From Acidimangrovimonas sediminis (GTDB taxonomy: Bacteria > Pseudomonadota > Alphaproteobacteria > Rhodobacterales > Rhodobacteraceae), in contig NZ_PHSN01000004.1 of the NCBI RefSeq assembly GCF_002871005.1, forward strand, positions 248,001 to 312,000: a stretch of 64,000 nt of DNA. Direction: 5' to 3'. Both the position numbers and the translations under genes were made by a program. A model generated the notes under the pieces. It saw nothing but the letters and a program-made list of their open reading frames with translations, ran no database searches and was not told the DNA's origin. Every line of letters begins with the position of its first letter. Within the stretch, counting starts at the first letter, position 1. Shown here piece after piece: positions 50,220-59,248 of the stretch.

Positions 50220-52637
50220 ATGAAATCGCACACCAGAGTGGCCGTGATCGGCGGCGGAGTCGTCGGCTGTTCGGTTCTTTACCACCTGACGAAGCTTGGC
50301 TGGTCCGACGTCATGCTGATCGAGCGGTCGGAGCTGACCTCGGGTTCCACCTGGCACGCGGCGGGCGGGTTCCATACGCTCAACGGCGACACCAACATGG
50401 CGGCGCTGCAGGGCTATACCATCCGTCTCTACCGCGAGCTCGAGGAGATCACGGGGCTTTCCTGCGGCTTGCACCATGTTGGCGGGATCACCCTGGCCGA
50501 CACCGAGGCGCGCTTCGACATGCTCAAGGCCGAACGGGCCAAGCACCGTTACATGGGCCTCGACACGCGGATCCTGTCGCCGTCGGAGGTGAAGGACTTC
50601 GCCGAGATCGTCAACACTGACGGCATCATCGGCGCGCTGTACGATCCTCTGGACGGCCACCTCGACCCGTCGGGCACCACGCATGCCTATGCCAAGGCCG
50701 CGCGCATGGGCGGGGCCGAAATCGTTTTGCACAACAGGGTGTTGGAAACCAATCCTCTGGCGGATGGCTCGTGGGAGCTGGTCACCGAACAGGGCACGGT
50801 CATCGCCGAACACGTGGTCAACGCGGGCGGTCTCTGGGCGCGCGAGGTCGGCGCGATGGCGGGCGTCTACCTGCCGCTCCTGCCGATGGCGCATCAATAC
50901 GTGGTGACCGACGATATTCCGGAAATCTATGAGCGCGGCAGCGAGTTTCCCCATGTCATGGACCCGGGCGGTGAAAGCTATCTGCGGCAGGAAGGCCGCG
51001 GCCTCTGCATCGGGTTCTACGAGAAACCCTGCGAGGGTTGGGCGATCGGCGGCACGCCCTGGGGCTTTGGCCATGAACTGCTGCCCGACAACCTCGACAA
51101 GATCTCGGATTCGATCGAATTCGCCTATCGCCGCTTCCCGGTGCTGGAACGTGCCGGCGTGAAATCGGTGATCCACGGCCCCTTCACCTTCGCCCCGGAC
51201 GGCAACCCGCTGCTCGGCCCGGTGCCGGGGCTGAGGAACTACTGGTCCGCCTGCGCCGTGATGGCGGGCTTCAGCCAGGGTGGCGGCATGGGCCTGATGC
51301 TGGCGCAATGGATGATCCATGGCGAGACGGAGCGCGACCCGCGCGGTTTCGACGTCGCCCGCTTCGGCAACTGGACCACGCCGGGCTATACCGTGCCCAA
51401 GGTGATCGAGAACTACCAGACGCGCTTTTCCGTGGCCTATCCGAACGAAGAAAAACCCGCCGCGCGCCCGTTCCGCATGACGCCGATGTACGACGTGTTC
51501 GACGGCATGCGCGCGGTCTGGGGCCAGCAATACGGGCTGGAGGTGGTGAACTACTTCGCCCCCGAGGGGGAGCCCACGTTCGAGACCCCGACTTTCCGCC
51601 GCTCCAACGCATGGGAGGCCACGGCTGCCGAGGTAAAGGCCGTCCGCGAAGCCGTTGGAATCAATGAGCTTCAGAACTTTGGCAAGTACCTGGTGAAGGG
51701 ACCGAACGCGCGCGCCTGGCTCGACCGGATCATGGCCGGCTTGATCCCGGCGGAGGGGCGAATCTCGCTCACCCCGATGCTATCGGAAAGCGGTCATCTC
51801 TATGGCGACTTCACCGTCTCCTGCCTCGGCCCCGAGGAATTCCAGCTGACCGCGAGCTACGGCGCGCAGGACTGGCACATGCGCTGGTTTGAGACGCATA
51901 TGGAAGACGGCGTAACGCTGGAAAACATCTCGGACAGCCGCACGGGGTTCACCATTGCGGGGCCGAGGGCCCGCGACCTGCTGGCCAAGGTGGTTCACCA
52001 TGCCGATGTCAGCGCGGAGGCCTTCCGCTTCATGGATGTGAAGCGCATGACCATCGGCATGGCCGATTGCCTGGTGCAGCGCGTCAGCTACACCGGCGAT
52101 CTGGGGTTCGAAATCTATTGCGACCACATGTCGGTGCGGCATCTGTGGAACGTGCTCTGGCCTGCGGGGCAGGAATTCGGGCTGAAACCCTTCGGCATGC
52201 GGGCGATGATGTCGCTGCGGCTCGACCGTTTCTTCGGGTCCTGGGGGCGCGAATTCACGCCGGATTACACCCCCGCCGAGACCGGCCTCGACCGCTTCAT
52301 CCGCTGGAAGAAGGAGGCCGACTTCATCGGCCGCAAACCCGCCGAGACGGAGCGCACCGAAGGCCCCGCCCGCAAGCTTGCCAATTTCATCGTCGAGGCC
52401 GACGGCGCCGATGTCATCGCGTGGGAGCCGATCTGGCTTGACGATGAGGTGGTCGGTTACTGCACCTCGGGCGGCTATTCGCACCACACCGGGCAATCGG
52501 TCGCCATCGGTTTCCTGCCGACCGAGCGGATCGCCGAGGGCCTTGCCGTCGAGATCGAGATCCTGGGAGAGCGGCGTCCGGCCCGGTTGACCACGCAGTC
52601 GCTCTGGGATCCCGCGGCGGAACGGATGCGCTGCTGA
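50220..52637 (+). CDS. Dimethylglycine/sarcosine dehydrogenase-like flavoprotein with GcvT domain
   Basis: An 805-residue fusion. Residues 1-400 are a DAO-type FAD domain with VAVIGGGVVGCSVLYHL and STWHAAGGFHTL, where the His in WHAAG is the covalent FAD attachment site of this group. Residues about 430-805 are a GcvT/aminomethyltransferase-like folate-binding half ending with a GcvT-C barrel. Such enzymes oxidatively demethylate dimethylglycine or sarcosine and pass the one-carbon unit to tetrahydrofolate. AGGAGTCCCCC leads the ATG. Its place near a GlxA regulator and liv transporter suggests methylamine-type osmolyte use. Confidence 0.88.
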   Translation: MKSHTRVAVIGGGVVGCSVLYHLTKLGWSDVMLIERSELTSGSTWHAAGGFHTLNGDTNMAALQGYTIRLYRELEEITGLSCGLHHVGGITLADTEARFDMLKAERAKHRYMGLDTRILSPSEVKDFAEIVNTDGIIGALYDPLDGHLDPSGTTHAYAKAARMGGAEIVLHNRVLETNPLADGSWELVTEQGTVIAEHVVNAGGLWAREVGAMAGVYLPLLPMAHQYVVTDDIPEIYERGSEFPHVMDPGGESYLRQEGRGLCIGFYEKPCEGWAIGGTPWGFGHELLPDNLDKISDSIEFAYRRFPVLERAGVKSVIHGPFTFAPDGNPLLGPVPGLRNYWSACAVMAGFSQGGGMGLMLAQWMIHGETERDPRGFDVARFGNWTTPGYTVPKVIENYQTRFSVAYPNEEKPAARPFRMTPMYDVFDGMRAVWGQQYGLEVVNYFAPEGEPTFETPTFRRSNAWEATAAEVKAVREAVGINELQNFGKYLVKGPNARAWLDRIMAGLIPAEGRISLTPMLSESGHLYGDFTVSCLGPEEFQLTASYGAQDWHMRWFETHMEDGVTLENISDSRTGFTIAGPRARDLLAKVVHHADVSAEAFRFMDVKRMTIGMADCLVQRVSYTGDLGFEIYCDHMSVRHLWNVLWPAGQEFGLKPFGMRAMMSLRLDRFFGSWGREFTPDYTPAETGLDRFIRWKKEADFIGRKPAETERTEGPARKLANFIVEADGADVIAWEPIWLDDEVVGYCTSGGYSHHTGQSVAIGFLPTERIAEGLAVEIEILGERRPARLTTQSLWDPAAERMRC

Positions 52638-52808
52638 TATCTTCCCGGTGGGGCGGGGGAGATACCCCGCATTCGCTGTTAGAAATAGTAACTACATCAT
52701 AATGGCTTGAAGAAAAAACTTCATCCTAATGAGGCTCTTCCTGCAACCGCCCGCCGATGCGCCATGGACCCGATTGCACATCTTCGCGGCCGCGGCCATC
52801 ATCGCGTG

Positions 52809-53426
52809 ATGAGCGACCTCATGATCCTGATACCCGCAGCGGGCGATTCCCGGCGCATGCGCGGCACCGACAAGCTGACCCAGGACGTCGGTGGCGAGGC
52901 GCTGCTGCGGCACATCGCGTCGGCGGCGCTGGCGACCGGGCAACAGGTGGTTGTCACCCTGCCGCCGCTGCGCCATCCGTTTCACGAGGGGCGGCTTGCC
53001 GCGCTCGCGGGGCTGCCGGTGGTGGTCGAGCAAGTGGACGATGCGGCCGAGGGGCTTTCTGCTTCGCTCCGAAAGGGCATGCTGCCGATCGGCACGACCG
53101 AGACACAGGGCGTGATGGTGCTGCTGGCCGACCTGCCCGAAATCACCGCTGCGGACCTTGGCACGCTGATCGCCGACTTTCTGACCACGCCTGACCGCGT
53201 GCTGCGCGCCACCTCCACCGACGGCACGCCGGGGCATCCGGTGATCCTGCCGCGCCGGGTGTTCCCCCAGCTGGCGCAGCTTTCCGGCGATGCCGGTGCG
53301 CGTGACATCCTGCGCGAGGAAGCCAAGGCCCGGCGCATGAGGTTCCGTGCCCTGCCGGGCCAGCGCGCTACCACCGATCTCGACACGCCCGAGGCGTGGG
53401 AGGCCTGGCGCGCCGCGCAGAACTGA
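52809..53426 (+). CDS. MobA-like nucleotidyltransferase
   Basis: A 205-residue NTP-transferase-fold protein with LIPAAGDSRRMRGTDKLTQDVGG (signature LAAG-x-x-RMG-x-x-K), VLLADLPEITAADLGTL (metal-binding Asp) and GTPGHPVILPRRVF. This matches MocA/MobA-type enzymes that attach CMP or GMP to molybdopterin; molybdenum cofactor cytidylyltransferase is the closest guess. No molybdoenzyme gene lies beside it. A GTG three bases upstream of the ATG is an alternative start. Confidence 0.8.
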   Translation: MSDLMILIPAAGDSRRMRGTDKLTQDVGGEALLRHIASAALATGQQVVVTLPPLRHPFHEGRLAALAGLPVVVEQVDDAAEGLSASLRKGMLPIGTTETQGVMVLLADLPEITAADLGTLIADFLTTPDRVLRATSTDGTPGHPVILPRRVFPQLAQLSGDAGARDILREEAKARRMRFRALPGQRATTDLDTPEAWEAWRAAQN

Positions 53427-53557
53427 CCCCTCCTCGCCAACAATCGCGCCAAAGATACGTCATTGCCCTGAATGCCGAAACGGCGGGCCGGGAAAACCCG
53501 GTCCGCCATCACGGCTCAAGCCCAGAGTGCGCCCCCATACCCCGGACGAGCCGGGAA

Positions 53558-53576
53558 CCGGTGTGATCAGCACCGG
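53558..53576. terminator. Small hairpin between convergent genes
   Basis: CCGGTG pairs with CACCGG across a 7-base loop in the 170-bp gap between the MobA-like gene and the Hint gene. No T-run on either side. Confidence 0.35.
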
Positions 53577-53596
53577 CCCCGCTGCGTGGGGTGGCC

Positions 53597-54466
53597 TCAG
53601 TGACCGAGAAGTGCCGCTTCGTGCCGCTTCAGGGTCTTGCGCGCCGCGGTGTAGCCTTCCATCCCCTCCGAGGTCTGCAGTTCCGGGAAGAGTTCGAAGA
53701 TCTCGCTACGCTGCGAGTTGCCCATGCCCGAGAGCGTGTAATCGCCGGGCTGGAAGCTTTCGGTCCAGGCACCGTTCGACAGCACCACCTCGTGGTTGTC
53801 GAACATGAAGTGGATGTAGGTGGTGCCCATCGAGTCGATCGCATGGATGCCCTGGTTGTTGACCACGTGTTTCGCGGCGACCAGAACCTCGTGCTCGTCG
53901 AAGTAGAGCGCGGTGCGGTCGTTGGCCACCAGGATGCGGTGGTTGGGCGACACCATCATGTCACGCTCCGGCAGGCCGTCGCCCAGCGACCCGGCGCGGA
54001 TCAGGATCGGCTTCAGGTGGCTGTTCGCCGCCAGTTCCTTCCAGTCGAGCGCGGTCTTGCCGGCCCAGCGGATCTCCTGAATGCCGTTGTCGCGGGTGAT
54101 GACCTTGTCGCCGGGCACCAGATCCTCGACCAGGCGCTCGCCCTTCGGCGTCGCGATCAGCGTGCCGGGCGTGAAACAGGGCACCGGAGGCGGGTTGTGG
54201 CAATCGTCGCCGCCGCCGTGATGACCGCCGCCCCCGTGGTGGTGATAATCATCGCCGCCGCCGTGATGGTGGTCATCGCCGCCACTGCTGTGGTGGCCAC
54301 CGCTGCCATCGTCGCAATCGTTCGAGTCACCGCCCGAGTGATGGTCCCCGTCGCCGCCCCCGGTGTAACCCCAGGAATCGCCGCCGCCATGACCGCCGGT
54401 ATCGCAATCGTCCCCGCCGCCGGTGTGGCCGCCGCTGCCCCAGCTGTCGTCGTCGTGATTCGTCAT
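53597..54466 (-). CDS. Hint-domain protein with His/Asp/Gly-rich N-terminus
   Basis: A 289-residue protein. Residues 1-91 are almost entirely Gly, His, Asp and Ser in irregular GGDDHHHGGGDD-type repeats. Residue Cys97 opens a Hint module, CFTPGTLIATPKGERLVEDL, with later SPNHRILV (block-B-like His) and VLVAAKHVVNN. This is the Rhodobacteraceae Hint_2 type, related to hedgehog/intein autoprocessing domains. The N-terminal part could bind divalent metals. No signal peptide is seen; similar proteins are often secreted by type I systems. GGGAGTTTGGGCG precedes the start at 54466. Confidence 0.85.
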   Translation of the reverse strand: MTNHDDDSWGSGGHTGGGDDCDTGGHGGGDSWGYTGGGDGDHHSGGDSNDCDDGSGGHHSSGGDDHHHGGGDDYHHHGGGGHHGGGDDCHNPPPVPCFTPGTLIATPKGERLVEDLVPGDKVITRDNGIQEIRWAGKTALDWKELAANSHLKPILIRAGSLGDGLPERDMMVSPNHRILVANDRTALYFDEHEVLVAAKHVVNNQGIHAIDSMGTTYIHFMFDNHEVVLSNGAWTESFQPGDYTLSGMGNSQRSEIFELFPELQTSEGMEGYTAARKTLKRHEAALLGH

Positions 54467-55346
54467 CGCCCAAACTCCCAAGTCACCCGGCCCGGCCTGT
54501 TCGCCATCGGCCCACAATTACCCGACCGCTTCCGAGCGCCGCGCGGACGCATGGAAAGCGACGCCGCCGAATGGCAGCCATTGCCGGACCTGATCGTGAT
54601 GGCCAGTTACCGGATCATGAGACGAAGGAGCAGGATCCAGGCACCGCGGAGGTGCATGGTTCAGGGTATTCGGGTGGTCAGACGGATCGCCCGCAGCCCG
54701 GCAGCTCTTTCGTACTCATGACCGGCACACTGATTAAGTGCCATACCACTTACAGGCCGCCCCCACGGCCATAATGTCCCCCAATCGGACGAGTTCTTTG
54801 TACCGCCAGCCCCCGGCGCGGCAAAGGGAAAAGTGGCGCAACCATGGCATCCAGAGGGCCAGGTCGGGGCCATTCGGTGCCGTTATGGAAGGGTGCCAAC
54901 CCCCTGCCCTGACAGTCATTGTTGCGCATTCGAAATCTATCCCGTGCCGCCTTGCTGCGCCCGGAAGATAGGCGCAGCACCTGTATACACGAGGCTTTAA
55001 CGCTTTCACGAGGTGGATTCCCGCTGCGCCGCGGCCCCCTCGCCTCGCGGCGGGAGCAGTGAATTGTTTCGCTTACGAGATCAGTTACGATGTCCAAATT
55101 ATGGCGAAGCACTGCCCCATTTCAGGGCAATTGTGTCGAAACAAAGGCATCCCAGACATGCTGCGACGCAGGCTAATTCCCGGAAATGCCACAGATTGTT
55201 GCCCCAGCACGGTTAACCAGACACGAATCACTCGCCTACCACGATTTCGCCCGCGACGGTTTTTCGCGGCGACCTGCGGCGACGCGACGGCTACATCAGG
55301 GGTGAAGCGGCGACCGAAAGGGCCGGCCGCAAAGACGGAGGCAAGG
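54467..55346. other. 880-bp stretch without a supported gene
   Basis: No convincing gene is present. Base composition falls below the neighbours between about 54700 and 55230, and codon bias of all six frames is poor. A TTGTTT (55063) / TACGAT (55085) pair could be a weak promoter for the small gene at 55347. The region could hold a decayed gene or regulatory RNA; I saw no clear hairpin-plus-T-run. Confidence 0.45.
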
Positions 55347-55556
55347 ATGGCCGACGGTTCCATCATCGGGTTCGGGGTACTTCTGGCGCATGTGCTGCTG
55401 TTCGGCGGCGTGGCCTATGCCTACCGACAGTTCCGACGCGCCGGACAGGATGCGGGCGCCCCGGACGACACACTGCCGACAAACGCACTGTCGACCAACA
55501 CACTGAGCGAGGTCGCCATGCCAGAGGCCGCAGTGGCCGGGCCCGCCCAGGACTGA
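55347..55556 (+). CDS. Small single-span membrane protein
   Basis: A 69-residue protein beginning MADGSIIGFGVLLAHVLLFGG, a single membrane segment (about 5-25), then a soluble tail with a Thr/Asn/Leu-rich near-repeat (LPTNALSTNTLSE). GGAGGCAAGG places the start. No known family. Confidence 0.6.
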   Translation: MADGSIIGFGVLLAHVLLFGGVAYAYRQFRRAGQDAGAPDDTLPTNALSTNTLSEVAMPEAAVAGPAQD

Positions 55557-55678
55557 CCGCAGGCAGTCTCCCGCAGGAAAACCCCAACGCCCCGCAGGAC
55601 CGGCACGACCGGCGGACCCTTGCGTATCTTCTCGCCGAAGATTGGCGTTCCGACGGCAAAACTGCTTACCTGCCCCCC

Positions 55679-56086
55679 ATGGAACACGCAGCCCTTCCTC
55701 CCCGGCCGATCGCCGGTGCGGCCATGGTCAACCTGACCATCGCCATATCGCTCGCCCTCTGCGCGCTGATCCTGTTCGGAACGCTGTCGCCGCACCCTGT
55801 CCTGTCGAGCCGCGCGCTTGGTAGCGACAAGATCCAGCACTTCCTCGGCTTCGGCAGCATCGTCGCGCCGGCGGGCCTGCTGCGGCCCCGTCTCCTGTGG
55901 TTCACCGTGCCGCTCGCGGTGCTGCTTGGGGGCGCGGTGGAACTGATCCAGCCCTTTGTCGGTCGCGACTGCGACATCCACGATTTCTACGCCGATTGCA
56001 CCGGGATTGTGATCGCGGTCGTCGCGACCACCTCGCTGCGATTCGTGCTGCGCCGCGGGGGCAAGACGGCCAGCACCCGCACCTGA
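55679..56086 (+). CDS. VanZ-like family membrane protein
   Basis: A 135-residue protein with about three membrane spans and the VanZ-like signature SDKIQHFLGFGSIVAP, followed by GGAVELIQPFVGRDCDIHDFYADCTGIV, the two conserved blocks of the family. Function is undefined outside teicoplanin resistance in Gram-positives; this is not evidence of resistance. No clear ribosome-binding site precedes the ATG. Confidence 0.72.
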   Translation: MEHAALPPRPIAGAAMVNLTIAISLALCALILFGTLSPHPVLSSRALGSDKIQHFLGFGSIVAPAGLLRPRLLWFTVPLAVLLGGAVELIQPFVGRDCDIHDFYADCTGIVIAVVATTSLRFVLRRGGKTASTRT

Positions 56087-56341
56087 TCACCTGCAACCAT
56101 GTGCCGTGGGGCCGCGGCCCCGCGTCCCGGAACCGCGTGGGCGAGGCATGGTCCTTCCTGCCGATCTCTGCCCGAGCCGACGCAGGCAGGCCAACGCGGG
56201 CCGCGCACGACCGCACAAACCTTCGTGCGGACAGGACCGCGCCGGCAGGTTCCCGCAAACCGACCCCGGTACGAGGGCAACCTTCCGCCGAGACGCCTCG
56301 GCACGTTTGACTTCCGCGCCCGCCGCCACATCCCCTTCGGT

Positions 56342-56884
56342 ATGCGATCTGTTTTCATGCGGCCCGACAGGGACATACCGGTCACACTTGTATTCGCCCT
56401 GCTGGGCGCCCTTCTGCTGCCGTCCTGCTCCCGGCCGGAGGATACCTCGCGCGTGGTGCCCGAGGATCACGCCGTTAAAGTCTCCCGAACGGAGCTGATC
56501 GGCCTCAACCAGACCGACATCCGCATGTGCGCGGGCTTTCCGAGCGCGACGGTGGATGTCGGCGCCCAGGGGACGATCTGGACCTATACCAAGACGACGA
56601 CGCGGGGCGGCGTCAGCGTGAGCCTTCCCAGCGTCGAGGCCGGGCCCCTCGAGGGCACGGCCGGATCGGTATCGCTTGCCGGCGGGGCGAATTGCTCGAT
56701 GCAGGTGCGGTTCATCAACGGCAAGGTTGTCCAGGTCGCCTTCTCTGGCGACAACAACGGGCGCACGCTTCTCGACAAGTACTGCGCCCCGGTGGTCGAC
56801 AGCTGCGACCGCTACGCCGAGAACGGCTGGAGCACCGAACCACACGCCCCGACAGACAAGGCGCCAACCGGAAAGGCCGGGTAA
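56342..56884 (+). CDS. Probable lipoprotein of unknown function
   Basis: A 180-residue protein. TLVFALLGALLLPSC forms a lipoprotein signal with Cys29 as lipidation site. The mature part has LIGLNQTDIRMCAGFPSATVD, WTYTK and VQVAFSGDNNGRTLLDKYCAPVVDSC, with four further cysteines that may form disulfides. The TDI-C-GFP-T pattern resembles outer-membrane-associated SmpA/BamE-like folds, but this is a guess. ATG at 56342 or 56357; no strong ribosome-binding site. Confidence 0.65.
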   Translation: MRSVFMRPDRDIPVTLVFALLGALLLPSCSRPEDTSRVVPEDHAVKVSRTELIGLNQTDIRMCAGFPSATVDVGAQGTIWTYTKTTTRGGVSVSLPSVEAGPLEGTAGSVSLAGGANCSMQVRFINGKVVQVAFSGDNNGRTLLDKYCAPVVDSCDRYAENGWSTEPHAPTDKAPTGKAG

Positions 56885-56935
56885 GCGCCCCGGCGGGGCG
56901 CCCTGCCCGGCTGCGCTGCGCATAACAATTCAACG

Positions 56936-57019
56936 TGGTGCCCGAGGTCGGACTCGAACCGACATGCCTTGCGGCGGCGGATTTTGAATCCGCTGCGTCT
57001 ACCATTCCGCCACTCGGGC
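56936..57019 (-). tRNA. tRNA-Leu (CAA)
   Basis: On the minus strand the sequence folds as an 84-nt class II tRNA: acceptor stem GCCCGAG with CTCGGGC, D-loop with GG, anticodon stem GCGGA / TCCGC around TTCAAAA giving anticodon CAA, an extra arm (GCCGCAAGGC), T-loop GGTTCGAGTCC, and encoded CCA. It reads UUG leucine codons. Confidence 0.95.
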
Positions 57020-57030
57020 CTGATCCCGGG

Positions 57031-57058
57031 CAATAGCCGCGCCCCCGGCCCGCGTCAA
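57031..57058 (-). promoter_or_regulatory. Predicted tRNA-Leu promoter
   Basis: On the minus strand TTGACG (57053-57058) and CTATTG (57031-57036) with a 16-bp spacer, ending 11 bp before the mature tRNA 5' end. Confidence 0.6.
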
Positions 57059-57165
57059 CGCCCATCGCAGCCGCTCCCGCCCGGTTCCAGCAGCCTTCGC
57101 TTGACCTTGGCGCCCCCGCGTGCTGCAACGCAGCCAGACCCGCGAGGCCCCGATCGAGGCGAGTG

Positions 57166-57744
57166 ATGCTGCGCAAGACCTACGACTGGACGATCTCGCT
57201 GGCGCAATCGCGGCACGCTTACTGGGCGCTGTTCGTCGTGGCCTTCATCGAAAGCTCGATCTTTCCGATCCCGCCGGATGTCCTGATCATCCCGATGGTC
57301 ATCGCCCGGCCCCGCCACGCCTGGCGCGTGGCAAGCGTGGCGCTGGTCGGCTCCGTCCTGGGCGGAATCGCGGGCTATGGCATCGGCGCCGTGCTGTTTC
57401 AGCAGATCGGAGAACCGATCCTGCAGTTCTACGGCAAGATGTCGGCCGCGCAGGAATTCGCGCATCGGTTCAACGACTACGGCGCCTGGGCCGTGCTGAT
57501 CGCAGGGGTGACGCCCTTCCCCTACAAGGTGATCACCATCGTCTCGGGCTGGACGCATCTGAACTTCTGGGTCTTCATGATCGCCTCGGTCGTGGCCCGG
57601 GGCTTGCGCTTCTACATCATCGCGGGCCTTCTGAGGGTCTTCGGCGAACCGGTCCGCGACTTCATCGAACGCCGGCTCGGGCTGGTGTTCACCCTGGCCA
57701 TACTGCTCCTCATCGGGGGCTTCGCAGCCGTGAGGTACCTATGA
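57166..57744 (+). CDS. YqaA family (SNARE-associated/DedA-like) membrane protein
   Basis: A 192-residue membrane protein with four or five hydrophobic spans. The pattern FVVAFIESSIFPIPPDVLIIPMV and AGVTPFPYKVITIVSGWTHLN, with conserved Pro and Lys, marks the YqaA branch of the DedA superfamily. Role in membrane homeostasis is suspected but not shown. GTGATG offers two starts; ATG at 57166 is used. Its stop overlaps dsbB (ATGA). Confidence 0.85.
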   Translation: MLRKTYDWTISLAQSRHAYWALFVVAFIESSIFPIPPDVLIIPMVIARPRHAWRVASVALVGSVLGGIAGYGIGAVLFQQIGEPILQFYGKMSAAQEFAHRFNDYGAWAVLIAGVTPFPYKVITIVSGWTHLNFWVFMIASVVARGLRFYIIAGLLRVFGEPVRDFIERRLGLVFTLAILLLIGGFAAVRYL

Positions 57745-58235
57745 CACGTGACAGACTTGTTCTCATCGCCGGGCTCGGCTCGGTCGCGGCGCTTCTGGTG
57801 GCGCTCGGGTTCGAATATATCGGCGGGCTCGCCCCGTGCGAGCTATGCATGACCCAGCGCTGGGAACATGGCGCGGGCATCGTGGTCGCCGTCGCGGCCC
57901 TGATCCTGCCGTGGCGCAGCGTCTCCTGGCTGGGCGCGCTGGCGATGCTGGCGGGGATCGTGACCGGTGTCTACCAATGGGGCACGCAGATGAAATGGTG
58001 GGAGGGCCTTACCGAGTGCACCGCCACCCAGAACTTCGGCGCGATGTCATCGAAGGACGCGCTGAATGCGCTGATGAACGCGCCGATCGTGCGCTGCGAC
58101 GCGATTCACCCGCCGTTCCCGATCCTCGGGCTGACGATGCCGGCGTGGAACGCGGTGCTGTGCTTCGTTCTGATGCTGATCTGGATCGTCGCCGCGCGCC
58201 GCAAGCCGCGCCCGCCGCTGGATTTCAAGGCCTGA
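57741..58235 (+). CDS. dsbB: Disulfide bond formation protein B
   Basis: A 164-residue four-span protein with the redox pair CELC (about 33-36) in LAPCELCMTQRW and a second pair of cysteines in TECTAT and VRCDAI, the DsbB pattern. It reoxidises DsbA and passes electrons to quinone. No dsbA nearby. Start overlaps the YqaA stop. Confidence 0.92.
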   Translation: MTRDRLVLIAGLGSVAALLVALGFEYIGGLAPCELCMTQRWEHGAGIVVAVAALILPWRSVSWLGALAMLAGIVTGVYQWGTQMKWWEGLTECTATQNFGAMSSKDALNALMNAPIVRCDAIHPPFPILGLTMPAWNAVLCFVLMLIWIVAARRKPRPPLDFKA

Positions 58236-58284
58236 GGCGCGGCGCCGGCCGGCCCGGCCCCGCAACGAGAGGGAGGAGACCCAG

Positions 58285-59217
58285 ATGACCGAGCCGCGCA
58301 CCTGCCTGCTGATCGGCGCGCCGATCGATTCCGGACAACGCCGCCCCGGCTGCCTGATGGGGCCTGCCGCCTACCGCGTCGCGGGGCTGGCGCAGGCGCT
58401 TGCCAGCCTCGGCCACCGGGTCGAGGATCGCGGCGACGTCACCCTGCCCACGCTCGGCGATCAGACCAGCCCCAACCCGGCGGTGCATTCCCTGCCCGAG
58501 ACCGTGGGCTGGACCGAGGCGCTTTCGGCCGCGGTCGCGGCTGCCCTGCCCGATGGCCTGCCGATCGTGCTGGGGGGCGACCATTCGCTGGCGTTGGGGT
58601 CGGTGGCGGGGGCCGCGGCACACGCGGCCTCGGTGGACAGGCCGCTGTTCGTGCTGTGGCTCGACGCGCATTCCGATTTCCACACGCCTATGACCACGAC
58701 CAGCGGCAACCTGCATGGCACGCCGCTCGCCTATATCGCCGGACGCGGCGATTTCGACGCCTTCCCGCCCTTCCCGGCGCCGGTGCCCGCAGCGAACATC
58801 TGTCTTTTCGGAATCCGCTCCGTCGACCCGGAAGAACATGCCGCGCTCCTCGACCACGAGATCGAGATCAACGACATGCGGGTGCTCGACGAATACGGCA
58901 TCGTCGCGCCGCTGCGCGAGTTCCTGGAGAAGGTGAAGGCCGCGGAGGGAATGCTGCACGTCTCGCTCGACGTCGATTTCCTGGATCCCTCGATCGCGCC
59001 GGCGGTAGGCACGACGGTGCCGGGCGGCACGACCTTCCGTGAAGCGCACCTGGTGATGGAGCTCTTGCACGAATCCGGTCTGGTGACCTCGCTCGATCTG
59101 GTGGAGCTGAACCCCGCGCTCGACGAACGTTCGCGCACGGCAAAGCTGATGGTGGACCTCGCCGCCTCGCTCATGGGGCGCAAGGTCTTTGATCGCCCGA
59201 CCCGGAGTTTCGGTTAG
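58285..59217 (+). CDS. rocF: Arginase
   Basis: A 310-residue ureohydrolase with all metal-binding blocks: GGDHSLALGS, WLDAHSDFHTP, HGTPLAYI, SLDVDFLDPSIAP and DLVELNPALDE. GDHS, DAHSD and the spacing point to arginase rather than agmatinase. It yields ornithine and urea. Start follows GAGGGAGGAGACCCAG. Confidence 0.93.
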   Translation: MTEPRTCLLIGAPIDSGQRRPGCLMGPAAYRVAGLAQALASLGHRVEDRGDVTLPTLGDQTSPNPAVHSLPETVGWTEALSAAVAAALPDGLPIVLGGDHSLALGSVAGAAAHAASVDRPLFVLWLDAHSDFHTPMTTTSGNLHGTPLAYIAGRGDFDAFPPFPAPVPAANICLFGIRSVDPEEHAALLDHEIEINDMRVLDEYGIVAPLREFLEKVKAAEGMLHVSLDVDFLDPSIAPAVGTTVPGGTTFREAHLVMELLHESGLVTSLDLVELNPALDERSRTAKLMVDLAASLMGRKVFDRPTRSFG

Positions 59218-59248
59218 ACGTCAGAGGTTTGTGCGGCGATCTTCGCGG

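Noticed and set aside
54734-55009. A 91-codon minus-strand frame in the gene-poor gap
   Set aside because: No ribosome-binding site, no family resemblance and average composition for chance frames.
55679-56086. VanZ-like gene as an antibiotic-resistance determinant
   Set aside because: The family is widespread and mostly of unknown role; none of the glycopeptide-resistance genes are present.
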